Shown: piece by piece, positions 28,962-38,849 of the stretch
Numbering within the stretch: position 1 is the first letter of the stretch
How the letters are laid out: each line of letters begins with the position of its first letter
Assembly (NCBI GenBank): GCA_015680685.1
Contig: MNCI01009104.1
Coordinates: 63,541 to 127,540 of the forward strand
DNA: 64,000 nt
Reading direction: 5' to 3'
Source: Gnetum montanum
Lineage: Eukaryota; Streptophyta; Gnetopsida; Gnetales; Gnetaceae
The notes under the pieces: model-generated
Database searches by the model: none
Told to the model about the DNA's origin: nothing
The model's input: only the letters and a program-made list of their open reading frames with translations
Program-made: the position numbers and the translations under genes

Positions 28962-31731
28962 TTAACGTCCCCCTGGTGGAGACACTATCACGATAGGGCA
29001 GACTGAGAGCACCTTGTCCATGAAATTTGGGGAAGTCAGCAAGGCGCGACGATGGTTACGTACCAGTGCCCCACTGTCTATTGTCCGTTGTTTGAATGAT
29101 GCTGGCCTCATGGAACTATTCACAATCCCAAGCCCTGATGCCTCTATAATTGAAATAATTGGAATTGTTGATTCGTTCAACGACTCTGTCACTTACTACA
29201 GCACCTGTATCAAGGGTGTCAAAGTAGTTTTTCATTTGTCAGCTGAGTTCTTTTCAAACCTCTTCAGTGTCCCGGCAGATGGTGTGAACGTGGTTTTGGA
29301 CAGGGCGCAGAAGGAGCTCCATGTGATGCGTGAACTGGAAGATTGGTTGGGCGTTCTCAAGGGCTCTAAGGGGTTCCCAATGTAGGGAACATAAAAGGTG
29401 GTGGAAGTTAATGAACTGTATTCCCTGTTTAGGGCACGGGTGTTTCCTAAATCCCTGTCTCAAGTGAAGAGTCTTGGGGTGGAAGCCATGCGCATCATGC
29501 GGACCATTTTAGAGACCGGGATGCATTATAATTGGGCCCAATTTTTGTTGTCAGGGTTCCATGGGGAGATAGTGCGGTTGTGTTCAAACGTTGAGGCGCA
29601 ATCCCATTTTACTTTCACGTTCTTCACTGGTTATCTACGTTGCCTAGTCAAATTTTTGGTGGTTTGTGCAGATAAGAAATATTTTTTGTAGATTGTACTC
29701 AATTATCTCACCCATGGATTAACCATTTATTCGAGGTAGCTGAGTCTCAAGATGCACCCGAGGGGATCGATGAATCAATTTCTGTCACAACAGAGGGGTC
29801 ATCTGGTGGTTCAATCCATACACGTGATAGCGTGGGGTTGCAACCAGACAACGTGCCCTACACTGCTAGGAGGGCTGATCGGGTGATCAAGGAGACCATC
29901 GAGAAAGCCAAATCGAAAGGTTTAGAAGCGTGAATGCCCTAGAGAGGTGGCCCCAACTGTAGAAGAGCCAAGGGTGAAGCGTATACGATTTAAAATGCCT
30001 ACGTGAGGTAAGTAAGCTTGATGCACTTGTTTTATTGCCATTATCATTATTCTCGTCTTATTCATTTTTTTCTTTTTGACTGTTTACATGAAACTAATGT
30101 TGGATCTATGAATGTCTTAAGAGCTAACTCCAAAAGTGAGAAGGCAAGAGCTAGAAACGATTATCGAGGAGGAGGAAGTCCCAATGGATTTAATTGAGGA
30201 GGAAGAGGTCGGCAAAGATCAGGTGGAAGTGATCGAAGAACTGGCGCAAGACACCACGAAGAAAAAACTGGTCGATGACCGAGATGGTGTTGATGAAATG
30301 TTTGATGGCTTCCTTAGAGGAAGAGTAGACCTTGGCGACCCTCCGAACCGAGAAGGAAACAAAGAAATCGGTATTTTTTGTTTTATTGCATTACCTTGTA
30401 AATTGTTGTTTGCATTATTTGGTGTTTTAATTTTATGTTTTTTATCGCTTCTAGACGAAGATATTGAAACTAGGACGGTGCCTACCATGCGGTTAGAAGT
30501 GCCTATGATAGTGGTTCCCCCTAAAACGACCACTAAAGCCAATCCATCTCGTACTCATGAACCATTTACTTGGACCGAAATGCTAAGCAAAATGGATTTT
30601 GTCACCAGTATCGTCGACGAGGTGGTTGAACGCATTCAGCAAGCTCACCCTGAAATAGGTATAGACGTCGCAAGAATTTTGCTTCCTTCAATTTTCACAT
30701 TCTTTATGCCATCTAAGGTCTAATGCCTGTTCTTTTCGTGTGGGTAGGGGCTAAACTGAAGTGGGATTCGTCTGAGGCTATTTGTATTGACAGCTTGCCT
30801 ACGCTACTGCTAGAAGTTGAACAAGTACTAAGACAAGTCTATGATGAGGTGGCGGAATGTCTTGTGCATAACACCAAATCACTTTGGACCTGTAGGTGCT
30901 CTATTGAACTGCTATGGTTGCAGATCTAGGCAAGGGAAAGAGAGGTTTCTGAGTTATCAGCTGAACGTGATGATCTCCAATCTCGTTATGAGTTCACCTC
31001 GGCCAGATTAACAGGTGATCGTTCTTGGCGAACTTCTGAGATCACTTATACCAGATATTGGAACTTGCTGAATTGCCATGTATCACTGACTCGGGAGCTA
31101 GCAGAGCGTAAGGCCCAGAGAGATTTACTGAACCTCAAGTGTTAGGATTGGAAGGTTTTTGCTTCTAAGGTGCAGAAGTGGGGTGAAGATGAAAAGACCC
31201 ATAAGTATCATTATAAGAAATCGCTAAAAGAGGTATCTATAGAGAATCATCAGCTTGAGATGTTCGTAGAGGGTATGGGTCTACGCTTTGCATTTGATAC
31301 CTTTGCCAATCATACCATAGTTGAGATGGAATCGCCCAAGAGGGTAATTACGACTACTTCCGGGGAGGTCTCTGTGGGTGAATTTCCCTTGAAACGTCCC
31401 ACATGGTCGGTGGTTGACAAAGGGAAGGCCTTAGCGAACGTCGATTTGGGCCTCGATGGGACTGACTGGGCTAGTGTCTCCAAGGAAGAAATTCTCCATC
31501 GGTTGGAATTCGGTTTAGGGGGGTCTCCTACGGTAAGCCGTTTATTCTTGTGAATTTTGTTCGTTGAATAACGTTTGGGATTTTTCTCTTTTCTTTTTGT
31601 GTTGATTGTTTTCTTTTGCTTTTTCATAGGGTCAGGGCGATGACGATGTTCAAGAAGGTGGCCCCAACGGAGCGGGGACCCATGATGCTAGAGAGTCTGA
31701 AGGGGACAGCCCTCCCGACCCTGATGTTTAG

Positions 31732-32189
31732 TTTTCATTTTGATATTATCATGGCTCATATTTTTACATGAGTCGTAAACTGAATGTTTTGCCTTGGGTT
31801 ATACATGAATTGATGAATGGAATCAATTAACTGTTATAATTATCCTACTGTATATGACTATATATATTTTTTATTTGAATTTTGAGTTTGTTTGAACCCT
31901 GACAAACGTAGATTTAAAGTGGAAATCTTTTTGTTCTTTTGGCTGTTTTTGTTTAAATGTAAACACAATGCAGCAATGTAAAATGTTTTGTTTTGTTTTG
32001 TTATTTAAGTGTAATGCACGAAGTAGGGATGCCAGTAGGAATGTAATTGTAATCGAAGAATAGTTGTGAAAAGGGGAATGTGAAGAAAAACTATAATTAA
32101 TAACACAACAATATAAGAATAACTTCAGAGGCTGAACCTGAATTGAGAGAAGGCAAACGTAAGAAAGTGCTCTAGTTTAGGGCGATTCC
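31732..32189 (+). other. AT-rich DNA after the opposite-strand gene
   Basis: About 450 bp without a frame I can support. It may be the 3' untranslated region of the opposite-strand gene. No clear poly(A) signal stands out. Confidence 0.5.
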
Positions 32190-32430
32190 GTGCCATGCAT
32201 ACTTGTGTGTCAGTTTAAAGTCATGACAGACTATAATCTTGATGTTCTAGTTTAAGGCCATTTCGGGCCCCATGCACTAGTTTAAGGCCATCTTGGGCTA
32301 CGTGCAGATGAGGGAAATTTCAAATGATATTGGTGGGTTTCTTGGTAGACTGGCCATTTCTGACCGTGGCTAGTTTTATGTCATTGCGGACATGTGGTAG
32401 TTTAACGTCATTTTAGACTAACTCTCATGT
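32190..32430. repeat. Tandem repeat tagtttaaggccat, left border of the opposite-strand gene block
   Basis: About six degenerate units of agttta(a/t)(g/a)(g/t)(c)cat followed by gcggac- or cgggcc-like ends. They are related to 22640-22880 and 26670-26790. Confidence 0.8.
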
Positions 32431-32439
32431 TTACTAATT

Positions 32440-33363
32440 GTTTAGCATCTTTTTTATCTTTTTTGTTTTCATGGTAGTGTGGTGTTTAATGGGTACAATT
32501 CGATATTTGACATCTCCTTCACTGATTACATTGAAAGGTAACTCTAACCAGGAGACGTCTAATGGAGTAAGTTTTGAGTCAATACTTTCAGATGCTTCTA
32601 TTTTAGATGTTGTTTCCGTGGTTTCTGAGGAATCACCCTCGATGTGCTAGTCATCCTTTCAGGTGTTGTTTGTTTTGTTCGTCATAGGTTTTTCGAGTTT
32701 ATGTTTGCATTGTGGGTCACGTAGTTCAGGCTCTTCGAATTTAACTTCAGAGCCTGGGTTTGCTTCCGTGTGAGATGAGATGGTGAAAGTAGCGGTATCT
32801 CCATGGATAATGATCTCGCCCCCTTCATATGGTATGTGAATTTCTTGATGGATGGGGGAAGACACTGCTTTTAATTGGGCTAACCAGGGTCGCCCCAAGA
32901 TTAAGTTGAAGCCAGGCATCTCATTGATAACCACAAAGTCAGTGGAGGTGGGGAACCAATCCCCTACTATGAAGTCTAAGGTCAATGTACCCTTGACCAC
33001 TACTCGTGACCCATTAAAAGACTTTAGACAGGTTGTAGCCATTGGCTTGATTAAGTCGGTAAGGCCCAACTATTCGATAATGGGGTAAGGGACCACATTT
33101 GTGGCCGCTCCATCGTCTACATGTACCTGATGTATCTTGAACTGATTGACTTGTATGGTTATGAACATGGGTTCGTGAGTGACGTCTCCTGTTCTCTTGT
33201 TTATTTTAATGTTTTCAGGGCGGAAGTTCAATGATTTGGGTTTGGATTCTTGGTGTTTAGACATGAACGCATGTATAGAGGGCTCATCTGTGGGTAGGTT
33301 CTCGCTAACAGGGATTGACGTCAACATTTGTACCAGGGCTTCATGATGAATTGATGAGGTCAA
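32440..33363 (-). pseudogene. D aspartic protease and C-terminal linker
   Basis: The frame starts near 33363 and has FITIQVNQFKIHQVHVDDGA, with active-site DDGA as in other Tat-lineage proteases. It continues ATTCLKSFNGSRVVVKGT and FNLILGRPWL. One stop lies at 33069-33071 between PYPIIE and LGLTDL, and another after MTNKTNNT. The linker continues to about 32440, where the polyprotein is cut by the opposite-strand gene block. Confidence 0.9.
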
Positions 33364-33417
33364 GACAAGGTCATATAAGCTTAATGATGTGTTCTTTTGT
33401 TTAAGGGCGTAGGTGAC

Positions 33418-36400
33418 CTACGTTAGGGTGTTAGCTAAGTCTTTGCCATTGGGTGCATTCTTGTCCAAAGCCACTTGATCCATTGGACCTAATAGCTGTA
33501 TCTCGCGTGGGGTGGCTTTCGTGTTGCTTTCGGTGACTCTTGGTGTTGACATGGGTTGTGCTCTTGATTTTTTCCTTTTGCGGCACATGTTTGGTTCATC
33601 GTTGGTGGGAGTCATAGGCACTGCGCTTAATGGGGTTGGCTTCGGAGGCCCTAGTGCCAGTCGTTGTTCCTTTGCCAAACGTTCCTTCTCTAAACGTTTC
33701 CTTGTGAGCCTGTCTGCTAGGCGTTCTCGTGTGAGTTGCATGGGAGCATGTGGAGTTGGAACGCGAGGTTGTTTCAGGACTTGAATGACAAATGGGGTAA
33801 GGCGGGTCACCGTTGTTGCCTCTGCCATAGAAACTGCTGGTGGCACTTGGATCACAAAGGGGGTAAGCCGGTTCAACAGTGTCATGCTAGCAGTTGTATC
33901 AGTAGGAGGCACCCTAACGACAAACGGTTTAGTTTGGGGCAGCACTTGCGTTGTCGCCACAGCGGGAGGCACTCGAATGAAAAAAGGTTTGCGTGAGGTA
34001 GGAGGACCGCATGGGGGATATGTAGTTTGTAACGATGTTTGCGGAGTGGAGGGAACATGAACCACGAAAGGCTTCCTGGGCATTTCACTGCTATTGTCTG
34101 CGTAAATAGTGTTGATCATGTAGGGCACTTCTTTGGTGTTCAGGGGATCTTTATATATACCCATGGACTGGTTTTACAGTTTGACTGGGTTAGTCTCATC
34201 AAATGTGATCTCGCTTGCATCAATCATTCATTGAATATCTTGCTTCAAAGTGAAGCAATAGTCTGTGCCATGTCCATTTCGTTGATGGTACTCACAGAAA
34301 CGGTCTGCCCTAAAGCCTCTTGGAACTAGGGGCTCGTCCAGGGTTGTCAAGCCCAGGTTGTCGACCAATTGGCAAAATCGATCATGTCTCTGAATTACTG
34401 CGGGGGACAACTACTTATGCTTCATCAGCCCTGCCTTTAGTAGTTGGTCAAACAGTTGCGAAGGTTTCATGGGCAGTGATGTGTACTGAGAAGTGTCTCC
34501 TCTCAAAATTTTGTGCTTGGCCTGGTGTGGCATCTTGGGATGTGGACGGCCTAGGTGTAGCATTAGGGGGAGGTTTAGTGTAACTGGTGGGGGTGGTAGG
34601 CGGTTTACCTTGTTGCTGGGAAGCTGTTCGTTGAGTCTCTGCTAATGCTGCCCCTGTTGGTTTAGCCTTTTCCTTATCTTTTTTAGTATGTTGATTTTTA
34701 AAGGCTATGTAGATGATTTCATGACTGTTTTGTGCTGCCTCTTCTATGTTCTTTATTTGGACAAAGGCTTGGTTTAGAGTGCGTGCGTTTAGGTAGTACA
34801 ACTTAGATTTGATGAAATCATTTACTGCTCCCTTTAAGATCGTGAGCAAGTAAGTCTCAGGTATTGTTTCATGGAGTTCATTCAACGTAGCACTCCATCT
34901 CGGAATGAATTTCTGTACAGGCTCAAGGGGCGCTTGTTTCACCTATATTAGGTTGTCTAATGTAGCTTTAGGTTTTAGATTATATTTAAATCTGGTCACG
35001 AACTGATGTAAAAGGTCTTCCAAGGAAGATATAGAATTGCACGGTAGAGCCTAGTACCAGTCTAATGCTCTCCCCATAAGGGACATGGCGAAGACATGCA
35101 AGATTTCATGAGGCCATGCCTGAAGTAGTAAACTTTCTAATCTGAACGTGACTAAATGGGCGTTGGGGTCTCCCTCCCCATTGTATTTGGTCAATTGAGG
35201 CAGAGACATGCCTTTTGGCAACGTCAGTGACGGCACTGAAGAACTAATAGGATCGTCTTGGTAAAAGTCCAAGACCTTAAGCTCTTTGTTGTTAGCTGTT
35301 TTAAGGCGTCTTACCTCCTTAGTGAGTTCTCGCATCATTTTTTTAGCATCCGCCCAGTCTTGAGCACTGGGTGAAGCGACAGGTTGTTGTGATGTGGGAA
35401 GGTTGGACTGTTGCACGGTGGGCGGAAAGGCAGAAAGTTGAGCAGTCGGGCATTGTGTTTGTGGTATGTTTATTACGGGCGTCGCTAAAGGTGGCATGCC
35501 ATAAGGGAAAGGTTGTTGTTGTTGTTGTTGTATCTATTGTTGTTGTATCTGGGGGATGTTCATGGATGGGATTGCGAGAGGAGGCATATTATAATGAAGG
35601 GGTTGATGCGGTTGCACGCCAGTTGTAGCCCATTGCCCTGTTGTGGTTTGCGAGGGGATACTTTGCACTTGTTGAGTTGCGGCCATGAAATGTGCTCCCT
35701 GAGTTTGGATTTGAGGTATATAGTGAGGAGCCGTAGAAGCCGGTATCGTAGATGGAATTCCAAGAATTTGAGATTGGAGTGTGACGCCTACATTGGGCTG
35801 AAGGGGTTGTTGTTGTGGTTGCATTTGTAAGAGAGAGGGTGACATGGTGACAGGAGGAATAATGAAGAGGGGTAGCGTATTGAGTTGCGCATCGGTCACA
35901 GAAGGAGCAGGGATGAGAGTGGATGCCTCTTGTTGAGGCACATGTGCTTGAGTGATTTTAAATGGCTGGAGGAAGATTGTCTCCCCCATGAATGGGTGAA
36001 ACAACGGGTTTGCGTAAGTTTGTGGGCTGAGGGTATGATATGAATCCTCATGTTTGGACTGAGCCACGAAATCGTCTTCCTCCTCTATTTGGGAGTTTGG
36101 CATTGACTGGTCTAGAGGCTGATTCCTTGCTAGGAGTAGCTGTGAGATGAGCTCAGAGTAGTGCTTAGGGAGAGGGATGATGTCAGGCAGGGAAGGGATA
36201 AATTCATGTCCTCCCCTATGAAATAGTTCGTATTGTCTCTTAACCTCCATTTCAATTTGATCCACTGGTAGGCCGGCTTGGATTTTTATGCATATAAAAT
36301 TATATTGCTCCTGTGTTATAATGTTAAATGATGGGTCCCTCCCTTGTAGTCTGAGAGACCGGCGAGGTCCCGCAATGGGTTGTACTACAGGTTGTTGAAT

Positions 36401-36463
36401 GGCCATGGGGCCTACGATATCTATGATGGGCTTGGTTGAAGCGTTGGGATTCACAGTGTTCAT
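33418..36463 (-). pseudogene. D gag and gag-protease linker (few lesions)
   Basis: Starting around 36463 (MNTVNPNASTKPIIDIVGP), the N-terminal half is Gln/Pro-rich and includes a CAA/CAG tract (35513-35545). The gag core at 34600-35290 has LPQLTKYNGEGDPNAHLVTF, SLMGRALDWY, LHQFVTRFKYN and FIPRWSATLNEL. A Cys-His motif at 34260-34330 reads CEYHQRNGHGTDYC (C-x2-H-x4-GH-x4-C), as in Tat relatives. The linker at 33418-34164 repeats KPFVVRVPP-type peptides about five times, then has an Arg/Glu-rich helix. Stops occur after IQQQ, ALDWY, DNLI and ETFATV, and frameshifts near 34410 and 34230. Confidence 0.88.
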
Positions 36464-36539
36464 GATGAAACGGTTGTGAATATAACACGGTGGAAGGGAT
36501 GTGAAATGGGTATACTTATCAACGTACACCTAAGTTCGT

Positions 36540-36960
36540 AGCGTACAACGTATAGACTGGATCTCAGCATATAGGATTCAACGACCAGTGTATGGAGACA
36601 ACGTACAGCATGCAAGTGTGCTGGGCAGTGTGTAGACAGGGTCTACAGTGTACAACATACAAGTGGGCTCGGTAGCGTGTAGACAGGGTCTACAGCGTGC
36701 AACGTGCAAGTGGGCTAGGCAACGTATAGACAGGGTCTAAAGTGTATAGCATGCAAGTGGGCTCGGCAGCATGTAGACAGGGTCTACAGCATACAGCGTG
36801 CAAGTGGGCTGGGTAGCGTGTAGAAAAATTCTACAGCGTGCAGGTTGGTGGTAGTGTGTGGACAAAGTCTGCAGCGTACAGATTGGCGGTAGCATGTAAT
36901 AAAAGTCTACAGTGTGCAGCGTGGGGCGTGTAGTGTGTAGACGCTAAGAATGCTGCAGAA
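36540..36960. repeat. 47-bp minisatellite in D leader
   Basis: tagacagggtcta marks units at 36633, 36680, 36727, 36774 and 36821. Each also has gtgcaagtgggct. It lies between the primer site and gag, in the untranslated leader. Confidence 0.88.
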
Positions 36961-37088
36961 CAGGGTACAGATTCGGGAAGTTCAAAACCGGGTTTAGTAT
37001 TGGCACAATGTGAATCTGGGAAAACCAGGGTATAGATCTAAAGCGCAAGGGTGTGTGTATGAGATCAAAGTAAGTTTAAACAGTTTCA

Positions 37089-37107
37089 GGCCCTCATTTT
37101 AGCGCCA
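37089..37107 (-). promoter_or_regulatory. D primer binding site
   Basis: On the minus strand tggcgctaaaatgagggcc lies a few bases after the 5' LTR. It resembles the tRNA-Arg-type site (tggcgctagaaggaggg) that I recall for Tat-lineage elements. The tRNA assignment is an inference. Confidence 0.65.
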
Positions 37108-37112
37108 TTTTC

Positions 37113-38651
37113 TGTACTATCCGAAATTGTCGATCTCCAGCTAGAATGAAACAGAAACCAGGAGATCCCCGGATAAGCACAGAAGATCCTACCTTCGCTT
37201 GAGGGAAAACTGGAATTAATGAAGGTAGAGTACCTTGAGTGGTCCACATGTGAGTCAGACAAGGATTTCCCCGAACATACACCGATATACTATATGTTGG
37301 GTTATATGTAAACTGCGTAACTAATGTAAAATAGAGCGTAGACATACATGAATCTAAATAATAAGCATACAAGAATGAACGAAAAACTGTAACAAATCTT
37401 AGCAAAAGAAATGTGGCAATATTATTGCATAATAGAAGTTACAATGCACCGGTCTCAACGTAGTTGTGGATCTGACACAAGGTAGACGGAAAGCCCCAGT
37501 AGATGCAGTGGGATGATGGTTTGCTGAATTCGGCTGCAAGCACAGCATGAAGGATGTATGCTTAGCGTGCAGGATGGAAGTTCAGCATGTAGGATGCATG
37601 GTTCTCGATTTTCTCAATGTGGGTTGCCCAAATTTTTGCCAAGATGCCTCCAATTTTTTGAACCCCTATTTGGTCAAAAATCAGGGTTTTTATACAGGCG
37701 TGGATGTTTCATTTGGATCTGGGATAGGATTATTGGCTGTGGGGTGCTGAAATTTCGAATCGGGTGACATGTGGAGTGTTGATCAAGTGCGGACAAATGA
37801 AATTTTACAAGTGTATAGCATGCTGCATGCCAGCGTGTATTGCTGCACGCCAGCCTATACTACTGTACGCCAGCATGTACACACTGGGCGTGTGAACTTG
37901 CCATATAGACTTGACTAAAACAAAAGAAGTCATTTTACAAACTACTGTTACAACAGGAAGCATCAAATTCGGCCCTCGGATTTGAATTCAGATGTCACGA
38001 GAATGCTTCCGGTGGATGTTCAGCTCAGTTGGACTTGATTTGACACGATTCTGGAGAGCTTTGATTGGTATAGGTTGTGCTACACACTAGGCGTACACGT
38101 TGTACACCCTGGGCGTATATGATGGGCGTACACGCTGTTTGTATACGCTGGGTGTGCAAGATGTACATGCTCAGCATATGACCTCCAAAGTACATGGTTC
38201 TGAGGCCAAAATTCGATTTTCTGGAGCCCATGATGACGCCTAACAATTGCTCTGTCCCTGTGAGTTGATGCCTTGTACGAAGTCTTGCTCTGAAGTGTCT
38301 GTTTCAGGTAATCTTTGAGGTCACGTGCTGGCAGCGCATGCTGGGTGTACACGCTAGGCGTATACTCTAGGGATGCACGCTGGGCGTATACACTGAGGAT
38401 GCACGTTGGGCGTATACGTTGGATACTTGCTGCATACTTAGTGAAAACTGAGTTTGAGTTCGAAATCTGCCAGGTTTAATGCCAGATGTCGTCGTAGCCC
38501 TTTGCGGATCCCAGAGAATCATTTCCTGTTGAGTTTGACTTTGCTTGAAGCTGTTTGTGAAGTCCTCAAGTTTCAGTCATGCTAGGGAGCATCATGACTT
38601 AGCTGGATTCTTATTGGAGAAGTACTAAGCTTAGAATTTTGTGGTGTTTTA
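37113..38651 (-). repeat. D 5' LTR
   Basis: On the plus strand it runs tgtactatccgaaattg ... gtggtgtttta. It is 1539 bp against 1514 for the other copy, with differences mainly in the cgtatac repeat zones. The minus-strand TATA is at 37687-37694. Confidence 0.94.
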
Positions 38652-38849
38652 CCTAAGGTGTAGGGTTTAAGTAATTAGTAAAATGGTAAAAATTAAAAAA
38701 TTTATGCCAAGGCCCCCATGACTAAGAGTGAACCTATGGTAGCCATAAGAGGGAAAAACATGAGGAACAAGAAAGATGAAAAATATTAACGAAAATGCCA
38801 ATAAAATGGATGTCATGGATAGGGATGAAACAAAAAATGATTGATTGTA
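38652..38849. repeat. 198-bp flanking duplication, right copy
   Basis: It begins cctaaggtgtagggttt right after the D LTR and ends gattgattgta, continuing into undisturbed A2 sequence (ggaaatgttt). It is gap-free relative to 19912-20109. Confidence 0.93.

Larger units (their letters stand above)
28074..31731 (+). pseudogene. Opposite-strand multi-exon gene inside element D: HAD/FCP1-like region, transposon-protein-like region, acidic and coiled-coil regions
   Basis: The gene runs antisense to D between protease and RT. Likely exons are 28074-28528, 28599-28870, 28962-29690, 29691-30007, 30122-30370, 30455-30658, 30748-31532 and 31630-31731 (stop). Introns of about 70-115 bp start gt(a/t) and end ag after pyrimidines. 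Exon 1 resembles NLI/FCP1-type HAD phosphatases. Exon 3 (RWLRTSAPLSIVRCLNDAGL, GVKVVFHLSAEFFSNLFSVP) resembles plant transposon-associated proteins of the plant-mobile-domain type. Then come a Glu-rich segment, a coiled coil (REREVSELSAERDDLQSRYE) and an acidic tail. In-frame stops (28276, about 29383, 30952, 31143) and phase mismatches at two junctions make it a probable pseudogene. Confidence 0.65.
20110..38651 (-). mobile_element. Tat-lineage Ty3/gypsy element D (18.5 kb)
   Basis: LTRs are 20110-21623 (3') and 37113-38651 (5') on the minus strand. The order is primer site, gag, protease, spacer with an opposite-strand gene, RT, RNase H, second RNase H, integrase, spacer, polypurine tract. 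The dual RNase H marks the Tat lineage (Ogre, Retand, RIRE2 and relatives). Large size and long spacers with tandem repeats fit that lineage. Only a few stops and frameshifts are visible. The LTRs differ by roughly one base in ten over their first 230 bp by eye. Confidence 0.93.

Noticed and set aside
28074-31731. An ordinary host gene interrupted by retrotransposons
   Set aside because: It lies wholly within D, between its protease and RT, with D-type repeats on both sides, and parts resemble retroelement-associated proteins. A host origin for the HAD part is still possible.
33512-34583. Plus-strand frames opposite D gag-protease
   Set aside because: They are shadows of the minus-strand gag-protease polyprotein, which has clear family motifs.
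35513-35545. Trinucleotide microsatellite
   Set aside because: It is the CAA/CAG-encoded Gln tract in D gag on the minus strand, in frame with the surrounding Gln/Pro-rich sequence.
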